18,391 nucleotides of DNA from JBKPNX01 sp046732855. Lineage in GTDB: Bacteria > Pseudomonadota > Alphaproteobacteria > Geminicoccales > Geminicoccaceae. Positions 6,865 through 16,399 of this stretch are shown piece after piece. The stretch lies in NCBI GenBank assembly GCA_046732855.1, contig JBKPNX010000259.1, forward strand, positions 1 through 18,391, read 5' to 3'. Numbering within the stretch: position 1 is the first letter of the stretch; each line of letters begins with the position of its first letter. The position numbers were made by a program, and so were the translations under genes. Below the pieces are notes generated by a model. It saw only the letters and a program-made list of their open reading frames with translations. It had not been told where the DNA came from and ran no database searches.

Positions 6865-8585
6865 GTGGTCACCGCAACCGTCGACCAACGCCCGGCGGTC
6901 CGAGCGCGGTCCTCTTCCCTGCGCCAGCTGCTCAGCCGTGACGATATCGCGATGCGCGCGGCGCTCGTCGGGCTCGCGCTGCTGCTCCTGCTGTTCGCAA
7001 TTCTCCCGATTTGGGCGTTGTTGTCCAAAGCATTCCAGGCCAAGGACGGCAGCTTCGTCGGGCTTGATAATTTCGCGCGCTTTATCGCTACGCCCTCGCT
7101 CGCCGCTTCGGTCGGTCACAGCCTGTTCGTGGCAACGGTCAGCACCGTCATCTGCATCACGCTGGCGTTCCTGTACGCCTATGGACTCACCCGAACCCGC
7201 ATGCCCGGGCGGAGGATGTTCCTGCTGATTGCCCAGATCCCGCTGCTGGCGCCTTCGCTTCTGCCGGCGATCAGCCTCGTTTACCTCTTCGGCAACCAAG
7301 GGCTGGCAAAGGGCCTGCTGATGGGCCATTCGGTCTATCGGCCGATCGGCATCATCATGGGCGAGGTCTTCTGGACCTTGCCCCACGCGCTGATCATCAT
7401 CACCACCGCGCTGGGGCTGGCCGACGCGCGTCTCTATGAGGCGGCCGCCTCACTCAAGGCGAGTTCGCGTCGGATCTTTCTCACGGTCACGCTGCCCGGC
7501 GCCCGCTATGGCCTGATCAGTGCGGTACTGGTGGTATTCGTTCTCGTCATCACCGACTTCGGCGTGCCCAAAGTGATCGGCGGCCAGTACAACGTGCTCG
7601 CGACCGATATCTACAAGCAGGTGATCGGGCAGCAGAATTTCGAGATGGGCGCCGTCGTCGGCGTTATCCTGCTGGCGCCCGCCGTGCTCGCCTTCTGCGT
7701 CGACCGGCTGATCCAGCGCCGGCAGACCGCGCTACTGTCGGCCCGGGCGGTGGCCTACGAGCCGAAGCCCGAGCCGCTCGTCGACATGGTCGCCTTGGTC
7801 CTGTGCGCGCTGATCGCGGCCATGATCCTGGTGGTGATCGGCGTCGCGCTGTTCGCGTCGCTCGCCACCTACTGGCCCTACAATCTGACACCCTCCCTCA
7901 AGAACTACGACTTCAACAGCATGGATGGCGGCGGCTGGGGCAGTTACTACAACAGCGTGACGATGGCCGGCCTGACGGCTTTGTTCGGCACGGCGGTCGT
8001 CTTCACCGGCGCGTATCTGCTCGAAAAAACCCATGGGTTCCGTCCGTTGCGAGCACCCATCCAGTTCGCAGCACTCCTGCCCTTGGCCGTGCCTGGCCTG
8101 GTGCTGGGCCTGGGGTACATCTTTTTTTTCAACAGCCCGGACAATCCGTTCCGGTTTCTCTACGGGACGATGGCGATTCTTGTCCTGTGCACGATCGCTC
8201 ACTTCTATCCCGTCGCGCACCTGACCGCGACGACCGCGCTCAAACAGATCGACCCAGAGTTCGAAACGGTATCTGCATCCTGCGCGTGCCGCTTTACCGC
8301 ACTTTTCTTTTCGTCACGCTGCCGGTCTGCCTGCCGGCCGTGCTCGAGATCGCGATGTACTTGTTCGTGAATGCGATGACGACCGTCTCGGCGGTGGTCT
8401 TCCTCTACGCGCCGCATACCACGCTCGCAGCCATCGCCGTCCTGAACATGGATGATGCCGGCGATGTGGCGCCCGCCGCCGCCATGGCGATGATGATCTT
8501 CTTCACCTCGACGGCGGTCCGCATCGTGTACGCGCTCTCGACCGGAGCGTGGCTCGCACGCAGCCAGGCGTGGCGGCGCCGGTGA
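6865..8585 (+). CDS. phnU2: 2-aminoethylphosphonate-type ABC transporter permease, two fused domains; frame broken near 8280
   Basis: An inner-membrane permease with two BPD-type halves in one chain, as in the PhnU2 family (TIGR03262-like). The first half carries an EAA loop (LYEAAASLKASSRR...LPGARYG near 190-215). The second carries DPEFETVSAS followed by LRVPLYRTFLFVTLPVCLPAV. The chain is read from GTG 6865 to about 8280 (ending VSAS), then continues in the frame one base back (LRVPLYRTF) to the stop at 8583-8585. Adding one base near 8279-8281 gives about 573 residues, a normal family length. As written, the protein ends at 8370 after a nonsense tail and lacks its last membrane helices. 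Both halves are well conserved, so a sequencing deletion or a very recent mutation is likely. Start: first GTG after the ATPase stop, 15 bases away. Confidence 0.85.
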
Positions 8586-9727
8586 CCGCGCGAGGCTACG
8601 ACCTCGCAATCGTTGGCGCCGGGATCGTGGGCCTCGCGCACGCGCTCGCGGCCGTACGTCTGGGCAAGCGGGTGGTGGTGATCGACCGTGATGCACAGGC
8701 AAACGGGGCATCGATCCGCAACTTCGGATTCATCACGGTCACCGGTCAGCAGGCGGGCGACTGCTGGCGACGCGCGTTGCGTTCGCGGGACGTGTGGGCA
8801 GAGATCGCACCCCAGGCGGGCATCGAGATCGTCCAGAACGGGCTCCTCGTCGTGGCCAAGCGCCCCGAGGCGATGGCGGTGCTCGACGACTTTCATCAGA
8901 CCTCGATGGGCGATGGCTGCGAGCTGCTGGGGCCTGCCGCGGCGCGCGAGCGGTGCCCGATGTTGGCCGCGGGGCAATTGGCCGGAGCCTTGTGGAGCCC
9001 CCACGAGCGCCGGGTGGAATCGCGCGAGGCCATACCGAAGCTGGCATGCTGGCTCGAGGGCGCGCATGGCGTGATCTTTATCCGGCGCGCGCGAGTGTCC
9101 GCGGTTGAGCCCGGCTTGCTCCAGACGTCGGTCGGCACAATGGAGGCGGACGCCTGCGTCGTCTGCCCCGGCGATGACTTTACCGGCCTGGTCGCTGATC
9201 GGCTCGCGGCGTACGACGGTCTCACCCGGTGCAAGCTGCAGATGCTGCGCATCGCTGCGCCGGAGCCGGACTGGCACCTTCCCGGCGCGATCATGTCGGA
9301 TCTGGGACTCGTGCGCTATCTCGGCTACGCCGAGCTCCCGGCAGCGGACGCGCTGCGCGCCCGTCTCGAGACTGAGCGGGCGGACGCGCTCGCCAACGGC
9401 GTGCATCTCATCGTAGTGCAGAGCGCCGACGGGTCACTCGTCGTCGGCGACTCCCACCATTATGCGGACACGCCCGATCCGTTCGCGTCTTTGCATGTCG
9501 AGCAGCTGATTCTGGACGAGCTGCAGGACGTGTTGGCGATCCCCGCACCTCGCATCACGGAGCGCTGGATCGGAACCTATGCCTCGGCGCCCGGCCGACT
9601 CGTGCTGGTCGATCGGCCACACGATCGCATCCGCGTCGTCGTCGTGACGAGCGGCACGGGTGCGAGCACGGCGTTCGCCATCGCCGAGGAGACCGTCGCC
9701 GAGTTGTTCGGCGCGACCGCTTGCTGA
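8582..9727 (+). CDS. hpnW: FAD-dependent oxidoreductase, phosphonate-linked (TIGR03364 type)
   Basis: A 381-residue DAO-type flavoenzyme. It begins with the FAD-binding fold YDLAIVGAGIVGLAHALAA (GxGxxG at 12-17), an acidic end of the second strand in VVVIDRD, and ASIRNFGFITVTGQ. The C-terminal part includes ERWIGTYAS and VVVTSGTGASTAFAIAEE, which closes the FAD site. The pattern matches the phosphonate-associated TIGR03364 family. Members are, to my knowledge, reported to oxidise 2-aminoethylphosphonate or its N-methyl form to phosphonoacetaldehyde. That fits its place between the importer and PhnX. The start is GTG 8582, which overlaps the permease stop (GTGA); an in-frame GTG at 8549 would add 11 residues. 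The C-terminal stop is 11 bases before phnX, so the genes are co-transcribed. Confidence 0.87.
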   Translation: MTARGYDLAIVGAGIVGLAHALAAVRLGKRVVVIDRDAQANGASIRNFGFITVTGQQAGDCWRRALRSRDVWAEIAPQAGIEIVQNGLLVVAKRPEAMAVLDDFHQTSMGDGCELLGPAAARERCPMLAAGQLAGALWSPHERRVESREAIPKLACWLEGAHGVIFIRRARVSAVEPGLLQTSVGTMEADACVVCPGDDFTGLVADRLAAYDGLTRCKLQMLRIAAPEPDWHLPGAIMSDLGLVRYLGYAELPAADALRARLETERADALANGVHLIVVQSADGSLVVGDSHHYADTPDPFASLHVEQLILDELQDVLAIPAPRITERWIGTYASAPGRLVLVDRPHDRIRVVVVTSGTGASTAFAIAEETVAELFGATAC

Positions 9728-9738
9728 GGGGGACATCG

Positions 9739-10545
9739 ATGTCGTGGAAGCTGAAGGCCGTCGTGCTGGACTGGGCCGGAACGATGATCGACCACGGCTC
9801 GCTTGCGCCGATGGGGTCGTTCGTCGAAGCGTTTTCTCGCTTTGGCGTCGACCTCACGGTGGACGAGGCGCGCCAGCCAATGGGCATGGCCAAGCGCGCG
9901 CACATCGCAGCGTTGCTGGCGCTGCCGCGGGTTACTGCTGCCTGGGAAGCGGCACATGGCCACGCGCCTGCAGAGGCCGACATTGACGAGGTGTACGAGG
10001 TCTTCGTGCCGATGAATCTCGAGGTGGCGGCACGCTACGGTGATCTGGTGCCCGGCGCCGCGGATGCCGTGCGGCGCCTGCGTGAGCTTGGGCTCAAGAT
10101 CGGCTCCAGCACCGGCTACACACACGCCATTATGGACCGCATTCGGCCCGTTGCGGCCGCGCAGGGATATGAACCTGACTGCCTCATCTGCGCCGGCGAG
10201 ACGCCAGAAGGCCGGCCGACGCCGCTTATGATGTACCGGTGTTTCCTGGAACTCGGCGTCTGGCCAGCCTGGTGCTGCGTGAAGGTAGACGACACCGAGG
10301 TCGGCATAGCCGAGGGGCTGAATGCTGGAGCATGGACCGTCGGCGTAGCCCTGACCGGTAATCTGTGCGGCCTGACCCTCGCCGAGCTCGAAGCGCTGAG
10401 GCCGCTCGAGCGGGAAAGACGCCGGCAGGAAGCGACGGAGCGGCTGCTCGCGACGGGCGCGCATTACGTCATCGATGGCGTGAGTGATCTGCTGCCGATA
10501 GTCCATTCGATCGCGGGACGACTCGCGCGCGGCGAGCGCCCCTAG
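9739..10545 (+). CDS. phnX: Phosphonoacetaldehyde hydrolase (phosphonatase)
   Basis: A 268-residue cytoplasmic HAD-family enzyme that splits phosphonoacetaldehyde into acetaldehyde and phosphate. The nucleophile loop LDWAGTMIDHGS places Asp11 first. PMGMAKRAHI supplies Lys52, the Schiff-base lysine of the cap domain (Lys53 in the Bacillus enzyme). IGSSTGYT is the second HAD motif, and VKVDDTEVGIAEG holds the acidic magnesium-binding pair. Length is normal for the family. The start ATG 9739 has a strong GAGGGGG site at 9726-9732. It is the last gene of the operon. No PhnW transaminase precedes it; the FAD enzyme upstream is the likely source of substrate. The gene is intact. Confidence 0.95.
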   Translation: MSWKLKAVVLDWAGTMIDHGSLAPMGSFVEAFSRFGVDLTVDEARQPMGMAKRAHIAALLALPRVTAAWEAAHGHAPAEADIDEVYEVFVPMNLEVAARYGDLVPGAADAVRRLRELGLKIGSSTGYTHAIMDRIRPVAAAQGYEPDCLICAGETPEGRPTPLMMYRCFLELGVWPAWCCVKVDDTEVGIAEGLNAGAWTVGVALTGNLCGLTLAELEALRPLERERRRQEATERLLATGAHYVIDGVSDLLPIVHSIAGRLARGERP

Positions 10546-10550
10546 CAACG

Positions 10551-10602
10551 CAGCCGCGAGCGACTACGGCTGATGGGCCACCGGCCCCGACCTCAACGGG
10601 GC
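10551..10602 (+). terminator. Two hairpins after phnX, possible terminator
   Basis: CAGCCG (10551-10556) pairs with CGGCTG (10567-10572), and GCCCCG (10584-10589) pairs with CGGGGC (10597-10602) around a 7-base loop. They begin just after the phnX stop. No T-run follows, so the structure could be a Rho-assisted terminator or only a stabilising 3' end. Confidence 0.3.
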
Positions 10603-10699
10603 TAGCCGCGCCGCTGTCCGATTGATGTGGGTTGGCATGGCAGATCGCCCCCCTCCCTCCGCCGCGGCAACGTCGTTTGGTTGATCGAGATCGGCCGCA

Positions 10700-10732
10700 C
10701 CGTAACGGTTTTGTCACACAAGACCCTACAAT
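10700..10732 (+). promoter_or_regulatory. Pho box with -10 element before pstS
   Basis: CCGTAAC-GGTT-TTGTCAC (10700-10717) is a 7-4-7 direct repeat of PhoB type. TACAAT (10727-10732) follows after 9 bases, the spacing seen in PhoB-activated promoters where the box replaces the -35. The predicted start of transcription near 10739 gives a leader of about 50 bases to the pstS start. No separate -35 is needed. This is the best-formed promoter in the window. Confidence 0.6.
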
Positions 10733-10788
10733 GCGACCCGACGGTGCCGAGGGAGCGGCGCCGCCCCATACGAGAGGGGGCATCGAAC

Positions 10789-11837
10789 ATGAGGGCCGCG
10801 AGCATCGTCATTGCCCTGGCGGCGCTACTGTTTGGGGTCGATGCAGCGGCGCGGGATCAGATCCATATCGTCGGCTCCAGCACCATCTTTCCGTTTGCCA
10901 CGGCGGTGGCCGAAAGGTTCGGCCAGAGCGGCGAGTTCAAGACGCCCATTGTTGAATCGACCGGGACAGGCGGCGGCGTGAAGCTGTTCTGCGCGGGCCT
11001 CGGCCCGCAGCACCCCGACATAGTTAATGCATCGCGCAAGCTCACAGACGACGAGCTTAAGAGCTGCGCCTCGAACGGTGTCACCGCGGTCACGGAGATC
11101 AAGATCGGCTTTGACGGCATCGTCATTGCGAACAACGTCTCGCTCCCGCCGCTTGATGTGACGCTCGACGAGCTCTACCTGGCGCTCGCTAAGGACGTGC
11201 CGAACGATGCGAACGGCGCCGACTTCAAGGCGATTCCCACGCCCTACCAGAAGTGGAGTGAGATCGATCCGGCGCTGCCGCGCTACCGGATTGAGGTATA
11301 CGGCCCGCCGCCAACCTCCGGCACGCGTGACGCCTTCATCGAGCTGGTAATGCAGCCGGGGTGCCTGGCGTCCGCTCCGATCAAGGCGCTCATGGACTCG
11401 GGAGCAGACGGCGCGGCGCGCGCGCGAGAGGTCTGCCGGACCCTGCGCGACGACGGCGGGTACATCGAGTCCGGGGAGAACGACGACCTGATCGTCAAGA
11501 AGCTCGAGGCCTACCCGATCGCCTTCGGCATCTTTGGGTACAGCTTCCTGTATCGGAACGCCGACACGCTGCAAGGCGCCACCATCAATGGTGTGCAGCC
11601 GACCTTCGATTCGATCGCCGGCGGCACTTATCCGATCGCGCGGCCGCTGTACGTCTCGTCAAGAATGCCCAGGCGGGGACGATTCCGGGCGTGCGCGAGT
11701 TTCTGGCCGAGCTCACCAGCGAGACAGCGATTGGTCCGGCTGGCTACCTGGTGGACCAGGGTCTTGTCCCGCTGCCGCCGGAGCAACGCGTCGAGTCTCG
11801 CTTCAACTCAGAGACCCTGAAGCCTCTGACCAACTAG
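10789..11837 (+). CDS. pstS: Phosphate-binding periplasmic protein PstS-like; frame broken near 11657
   Basis: A periplasmic phosphate-binding protein. The signal peptide is MRAASIVIALAALLFGVDAAA, followed by the mature start IHIVGSSTIFPFATAVAE. Phosphate-site motifs GSSTIFPF, ESTGTGGGVKLFC, NASRKLTDDE and PPTSGTRDAF are all present. The chain runs to RPLYV near 11655, then continues one frame back with VKNAQAGTIPGVREFLAEL to a stop at 11835-11837. One extra base near 11656 restores about 349 residues, the usual length. As written, the protein keeps the binding motifs but has a scrambled C-terminus ending at 11820. The start ATG 10789 has GAGAGGGGG 8 bases before it. No pstC, pstA or pstB is nearby, so it must work with a transporter elsewhere or with another function. 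Confidence 0.87.
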
Positions 11838-11993
11838 GCCGCGATCCTTGGGATGTCGGCTCTGCGGACGCGATCAACGCGGACGATGAGAGGATCGACT
11901 GAGCGACCCGCCATCCAGGATCCAACGGAGTCCCAAGACCGTCACAGAACCACAGCATAACCGCCGCACAAGAACACAGGGGGAGCCGGCCTG

Positions 11994-13693
11994 ATGGAAG
12001 CGGATATCTTCAAGGACATCATCGCTCCGAGCATTGGCGGGTTGGGCCTGTTCATGCTCGGCCTGGAGTTCATGAGCAGCGGCATTCAGTCGCTGGCCGT
12101 CGACAAGATGCGCGGGATACTGGCCAAGGTGGCCGGCACGCCGGTGACCGGGCTGATGGCCGGCACGTTGATCACCGGGGTCATCCAGTCGAGCACGGCC
12201 ATGACCGTGATGGTGGTCGGGCTGGTCAATGCGGGCGTGCTCGCGCTGCGGCCGGCGATCAGCGTCATCATGGGCGCCAACATTGGCACCACGCTCACCA
12301 ACACGCTGATTGCGATGCCGCTCGGGCTCTACGGGCTGCTGTTCTCCGGGCTTTTCGCCCTGGTCATGGTGTTCAGCCAGAGCGAGTCGCGGCGCAACGC
12401 CATGCTCGCCTCGCTCGGCTTTGCCCTCATCTTCTATGGCCTGAGCCTGATGACTGGTGGCCTCAAGCCGCTGCGCAACATGCCGAACGTGATGGCGGTG
12501 ATCGGCACCCTGTCGGCCGACGGCTACCTCAACATTCTCTATTGTGTGCTCGCGGCGGCGGTCATCACCGCGCTCATCCATTCGTCGTCAGCGACCATCG
12601 GCATCGTCATGGGACTGGGCGCATCGGGGGTCCTCGAGTGGCAGACCGCGCTCGCCTTCTCGCTCGGCGCCGATCTCGGTACGACCATCACCTCGTTCAT
12701 CGCATCGCTCAACCTGTCGAAGAATGCCAAGCGCGCCGCCTACGCGCACATCTCCTTCAACTTCATCGGCGTCGCGGTGATGCTGCCGTTATTTCCGCTG
12801 GCCACCAAGCTCCTGACGTGGGTGATCGGCGACCCCGGCGTGCCGACGGTCGTCGACGGCCATGAGACGTTCCCCTTGGTGCCGGTCGCGGTCGGCGCCT
12901 ACTCGACCGCGTTCAACATCTTCAACACGCTCCTGCTGTTTCCGTTCATCGGCGTGTTCGAGCGGGTCCTGTCCCGGGTCGGTCACTCGGCGGAGGACGT
13001 CGAGGACTACTCGATACCGCGCTTTCTCGACCCGCACATCGGCAACGACCTGGCCCGCGCGGTGCCCGCGATCGAGCGCGAGACCAAGCGCTATCTGGCT
13101 GGCGCCGAGAAGTTCCTGGCGATTGCGCGCGGCGAGCCAACGGCTCCCAGCGACATGCGGGAGCACTATGCCGCGACCGATATCCTCAGCCGCGCGATCC
13201 GGCAGTACACCGCGGCGCTGTTCCAGCCGGCCATGCCCTATGCCCAGGCGAATCTGATCGCGAGCCTGATCGAAGAGGAGGATTTCAGTGGCAGCCTCGG
13301 CGAAACGCTGCATCAGATCGCCCGTCGCGTGCAACGTCAGACCTTCTCGAAGGATGGCCAGGAACTGGTCCTTGCCGCATTGAGCCAAGTCGACGACGCG
13401 TTGCAGTCTATCAGGTCGGACAGTTGGGAAGCCAGCCGATGGTCGCGAGTGCCGCAGAGCGGCTGCCGGGCATTGCGGCGCTGCGCGAGCGCTGCCTGCA
13501 ACACGGCGCGGAACTGCCCCCGGGGGAGCGCGGCGCCATCCTGGCGTTGCTGGGCAGCGCCGAGCGGGCGTTCATGCTGATCGAGCATATCGACGCCGAG
13601 CGCCGCTCAGTGTCGCGGGCCGTGCCCGCGGACGCCGCAGTTGCCGACGCCCTGCCCGCCGACCTCGAGCAGGCGGCACCGGCGCCGGCGTGA
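11994..13693 (+). CDS. Na/Pi cotransporter family protein with PhoU-like C-terminus; frame broken near 13420
   Basis: An inner-membrane sodium-phosphate symporter of the NptA/YjbB type. It has two inverted Na_Pi_cotrans repeats: QSSTAMT (65-71) with GANIGTT (94-100), and HSSSAT (196-201) with GADLGTT (225-231). A soluble PhoU-like helical part follows from about 330 (DLARAVPAIERETKRYL...). The frame is open from ATG 11994 to about 13420, then continues one base back through VASAAERLPGIAALRERCLQ to the stop at 13691-13693. One added base gives about 566 residues; as written it ends at 13580 with a nonsense tail. The ribosome site AGGGGGAG is 8 bases upstream. In family terms it imports or exports phosphate; with PstS before and GlgP after, a role in phosphate balance is likely. 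Confidence 0.87.
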
Positions 13694-13817
13694 CTCCGGT
13701 CGTCACAATCTGGATATCAAACACAGCTACGCAGGACACACCCTCGGCTGCTTCAACTGTTGCCGGGCTGGAGAGCGCCGCAGCGGCACAATAAACCTTT
13801 CGCGAGGAGCCTCGGCG

Positions 13818-16325
13818 ATGCAAGTTACGACCCAGAAGAGGCAATCTTCACCAGGCGAGACGCTGACGGCGGATGAGGTCCTCCGGAAGCAGTACGAGTG
13901 CGGCGCGCTGCGCCTTGACGGCGGGGATGACTACGACCGGCACCTCGTCTTCGACCATGTGGTGAGCCTGGACGATGCCGATCAGCGCGAGCGCTTCGAG
14001 GCTGTGGCGCGATCGCTGCGCGATCTCCTGAGCCAGCGCTGGCTGTTGACGCAGCAGACCCAGGACCGGGCAAATCCGAAGCGGGTCTATTATCTCTCGA
14101 TGGAATTCCTGCTCGGCCGCTCGCTCGTCAACAACATCATCAATCTGGGCGTCGAAGAGCTGGTTCGGAAGGATCTGAGCTCCGACCCGCTCCAGGATTG
14201 GGCCGAGATGGTCGAGTCCGAGCCGGACGCGGGCTTGGGCAATGGCGGGCTTGGCCGGCTCGCCGCCTGTTTCCTGGACTCGCTCGCGACCATGCAGATT
14301 CCGGCGACGGGCTACGGGTTGCGCTACGAGTACGGCATCTTTCGCCAGAGGATCGAGAACGGCTGGCAGGTCGAGCGGCCGGATCACTGGCTGCTCCGGC
14401 CCGACCCATGGGAGGTCGGCCGTCCGCGCGAGACCGTGCAAGTGCCCATCAGCTGCTCTTTCGCGCTGGAAGATGGCCGACTTCGGTTCGTGCGCGACCG
14501 CCCGAGCTTTCTCTTGGGCGTGCCCTACGACCGGCCGATCGTCGGATTCGGCGGCAAAACGATCAACACCCTTCGGCTCTGGGGTGCCGCGTCGCCGGAC
14601 TACTTCAATTTCGGCGAGTTCAACACTGGCGATTTCGTCGGTGCTCTGGTCGATCGCATGGCGGCGGAGACGGTGACGCGGGTGCTCTATCCCGACGACT
14701 CCACAGTCGAGGGGCATGCGTTACGCTTCCTCCAGGAATACTTCCTGGTCAGCTGCTCGCTCGCTGACATCGTCAAGACCTTCCGCCGCAGCAACGACTG
14801 GCATGCCTTGCCTGAGAAGGTCGCGATCCAGCTCAACGATACGCACCCCGCCATGGCAGTGGCGGCGCTCATGCGCATCCTCCTGGACGAGGCGGGCCTG
14901 GAATGGGACGAGGCCTGGCGGCTCACCGTGGGCACGCTTGCCTACACCAACCACACTCTGCTGCCCGAGGCGCTGGAGCGGTGGCCGGTGCGGATGTTCG
15001 AGATTGTGGCGCCGAGGCTCCTCGAGATCATCTACGAGATCAACCGCCGCTTCCTGGACCACGTCCACAGCCGCTATCCCGACGACGCCGATCGGCTGCG
15101 CCGCATGAGCATAATCGAGGAAGGGCCGGAACGGCAGGTCCGCATGGCCCACCTCGCGGTGGTCGGTGGCCACTGCACCAACGGGGTTGCCGCGATTCAT
15201 TCGGACCTGCTGCGGACGCGCCTGCTGAAGGACTTTGCTGAGTTGTACCCCGATCGATTTGGCAACAGGACCAACGGCGTCACGCCGCGCCGCTGGCTCC
15301 TGCTGGCCAATCCTGGACTCGCTCGCCTGATCACCGAGGCGATCGGCGAGCGCTGGGTCACCGACCTCGGCCGTCTTGAGGAGCTCTTGCCGCTGGCCGA
15401 TGACCCTGCGTTCCGCTCTGACTTCCAGAAGGCGAGGCGCGACGCCAAGCTCCGCTTCGTCGACTGCCTCAAGGAGACCACGGGTCAGGTTGTCGATCCG
15501 GAGACCATGTTCGACAGCCAGATCAAGCGGATCCACGCATACAAGCGGCAGCTCCTGAATCTGCTGCACATCGTTCTGCTGTACAACCGCCTGCGGGCCG
15601 ATCCCGGGCTCGATCTGCCGCCGCGCACCTTCTTCCTCGCGGGCAAGGCCGCGCCCGCCTATCGTCTCGCCAAGCTTGTCATCAGGCTTACCAACAGCAT
15701 CGCGGTCACGCTCGCCGCGGAGCCTGCAGTGCGCGGCCGGATTAATCTGGTATTCGTGCCGAACTATGGCGTGACGATCGCGCAGTACCTCATCCCCGCG
15801 AGCGACATTTCGCAGCAGATCTCGACTGCGGGCTACGAGGCGAGCGGCACCAGCAACATGAAGCTGATGATGAATGGCGCGCTGACCGTGGGCACGCGCG
15901 ATGGGGCGACGATCGAGATCGCCGAGGAGGCGGGCGAGGACAACCTCGTCCTGTTCGGCCTGACCGCAGAGCAGGTGGAGGGCAGCCGCGGCTGGTATAG
16001 CCCCTGGTGGCACTACCACCATGAGCCCGAGACCCGAGCCGCGCTGGACCTGATCCGCGCGAATCACTTCAACCCCGGGGAGCCGGGGATCTTCGAGCCG
16101 ATCTGGGACGCGCTGCTGACCGAGGGCGACTACTACATGCACCTGGCCGATCTTTCCGCCTACGCGCAGGCACAGGCCAGGGTCGGAACGCTATACGGTG
16201 ATCGCGAGGCCTGGAGCCGCATGGCGATCATCAACGTCGCTCGCTCGGGCAAATTCTCGAGCGATCGCACGATCGCCGAGTATGCCGCCGACATCTGGGG
16301 CGCCGCGCCATGCCCCGTTCCGTAG
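13818..16325 (+). CDS. glgP: Glycogen/starch/alpha-glucan phosphorylase
   Basis: An 835-residue cytoplasmic enzyme of glycosyltransferase family 35. It releases glucose-1-phosphate from glycogen using phosphate and pyridoxal phosphate. The catalytic lysine that binds PLP is Lys682, in EASGTSNMKLMMNGALTVGT. Other family marks are VYYLSMEFLLGRSL, LGNGGLGRLAACFLDSLATM, LNDTHPAMAV, YTNHTLLPEALERWP, NRTNGVTPRRWL and IKRIHAYKRQLLN. Length is normal and the frame is intact. The start is ATG 13818, with GAGGAG at 13804-13809; upstream in-frame starts would run through the end of the transporter gene. It lies 124 bases after the phosphate transporter. Its need for phosphate may explain the neighbourhood. 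No other glycogen genes are in view. Confidence 0.97.
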   Translation: MQVTTQKRQSSPGETLTADEVLRKQYECGALRLDGGDDYDRHLVFDHVVSLDDADQRERFEAVARSLRDLLSQRWLLTQQTQDRANPKRVYYLSMEFLLGRSLVNNIINLGVEELVRKDLSSDPLQDWAEMVESEPDAGLGNGGLGRLAACFLDSLATMQIPATGYGLRYEYGIFRQRIENGWQVERPDHWLLRPDPWEVGRPRETVQVPISCSFALEDGRLRFVRDRPSFLLGVPYDRPIVGFGGKTINTLRLWGAASPDYFNFGEFNTGDFVGALVDRMAAETVTRVLYPDDSTVEGHALRFLQEYFLVSCSLADIVKTFRRSNDWHALPEKVAIQLNDTHPAMAVAALMRILLDEAGLEWDEAWRLTVGTLAYTNHTLLPEALERWPVRMFEIVAPRLLEIIYEINRRFLDHVHSRYPDDADRLRRMSIIEEGPERQVRMAHLAVVGGHCTNGVAAIHSDLLRTRLLKDFAELYPDRFGNRTNGVTPRRWLLLANPGLARLITEAIGERWVTDLGRLEELLPLADDPAFRSDFQKARRDAKLRFVDCLKETTGQVVDPETMFDSQIKRIHAYKRQLLNLLHIVLLYNRLRADPGLDLPPRTFFLAGKAAPAYRLAKLVIRLTNSIAVTLAAEPAVRGRINLVFVPNYGVTIAQYLIPASDISQQISTAGYEASGTSNMKLMMNGALTVGTRDGATIEIAEEAGEDNLVLFGLTAEQVEGSRGWYSPWWHYHHEPETRAALDLIRANHFNPGEPGIFEPIWDALLTEGDYYMHLADLSAYAQAQARVGTLYGDREAWSRMAIINVARSGKFSSDRTIAEYAADIWGAAPCPVP

Positions 16326-16347
16326 CGCTTACAGACGAGTAGGAGTA

Positions 16348-16361
16348 GCGGCCCCGGCCGC
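16348..16361. terminator. Small GC hairpin between convergent genes
   Basis: The palindrome GCGGCCCCGGCCGC lies 22 bases after the glgP stop and 38 before the end of the convergent CYTH-CHAD gene. It could fold as a 5-base stem with a 4-base loop and might serve transcripts from both sides. It lacks a T-run, so the call is weak. Confidence 0.25.
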
Positions 16362-16399
16362 AGGCAATCCGATCCAGGATCTGAGCCTACGGCGACAAA

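Noticed and set aside
5971..7386. Long minus-strand reading of 471 residues
   Set aside because: It lies opposite the conserved ATPase and permease genes and has the Arg, Gln, Asp and Gly-rich composition of an antisense reading.
11852..11937. CTTGGGA and TCCCAAG inverted pair between pstS and the cotransporter gene
   Set aside because: The arms are over 70 bases apart, too far for a terminator hairpin and probably chance.
11928..11956. Pho box before the Na/Pi cotransporter (CCGTCAC half-site)
   Set aside because: Only one half matches; the repeats at the correct spacing on either side are poor.
8270..13440. Programmed -1 frameshifting as the cause of the three frame breaks
   Set aside because: The direction fits, but no slippery heptamer of the X XXY YYZ type lies at the junctions, and these families are not known to use recoding.
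14721..16142. Long minus-strand reading of 473 residues
   Set aside because: It is antisense to glycogen phosphorylase, whose catalytic motifs establish the plus strand as coding.
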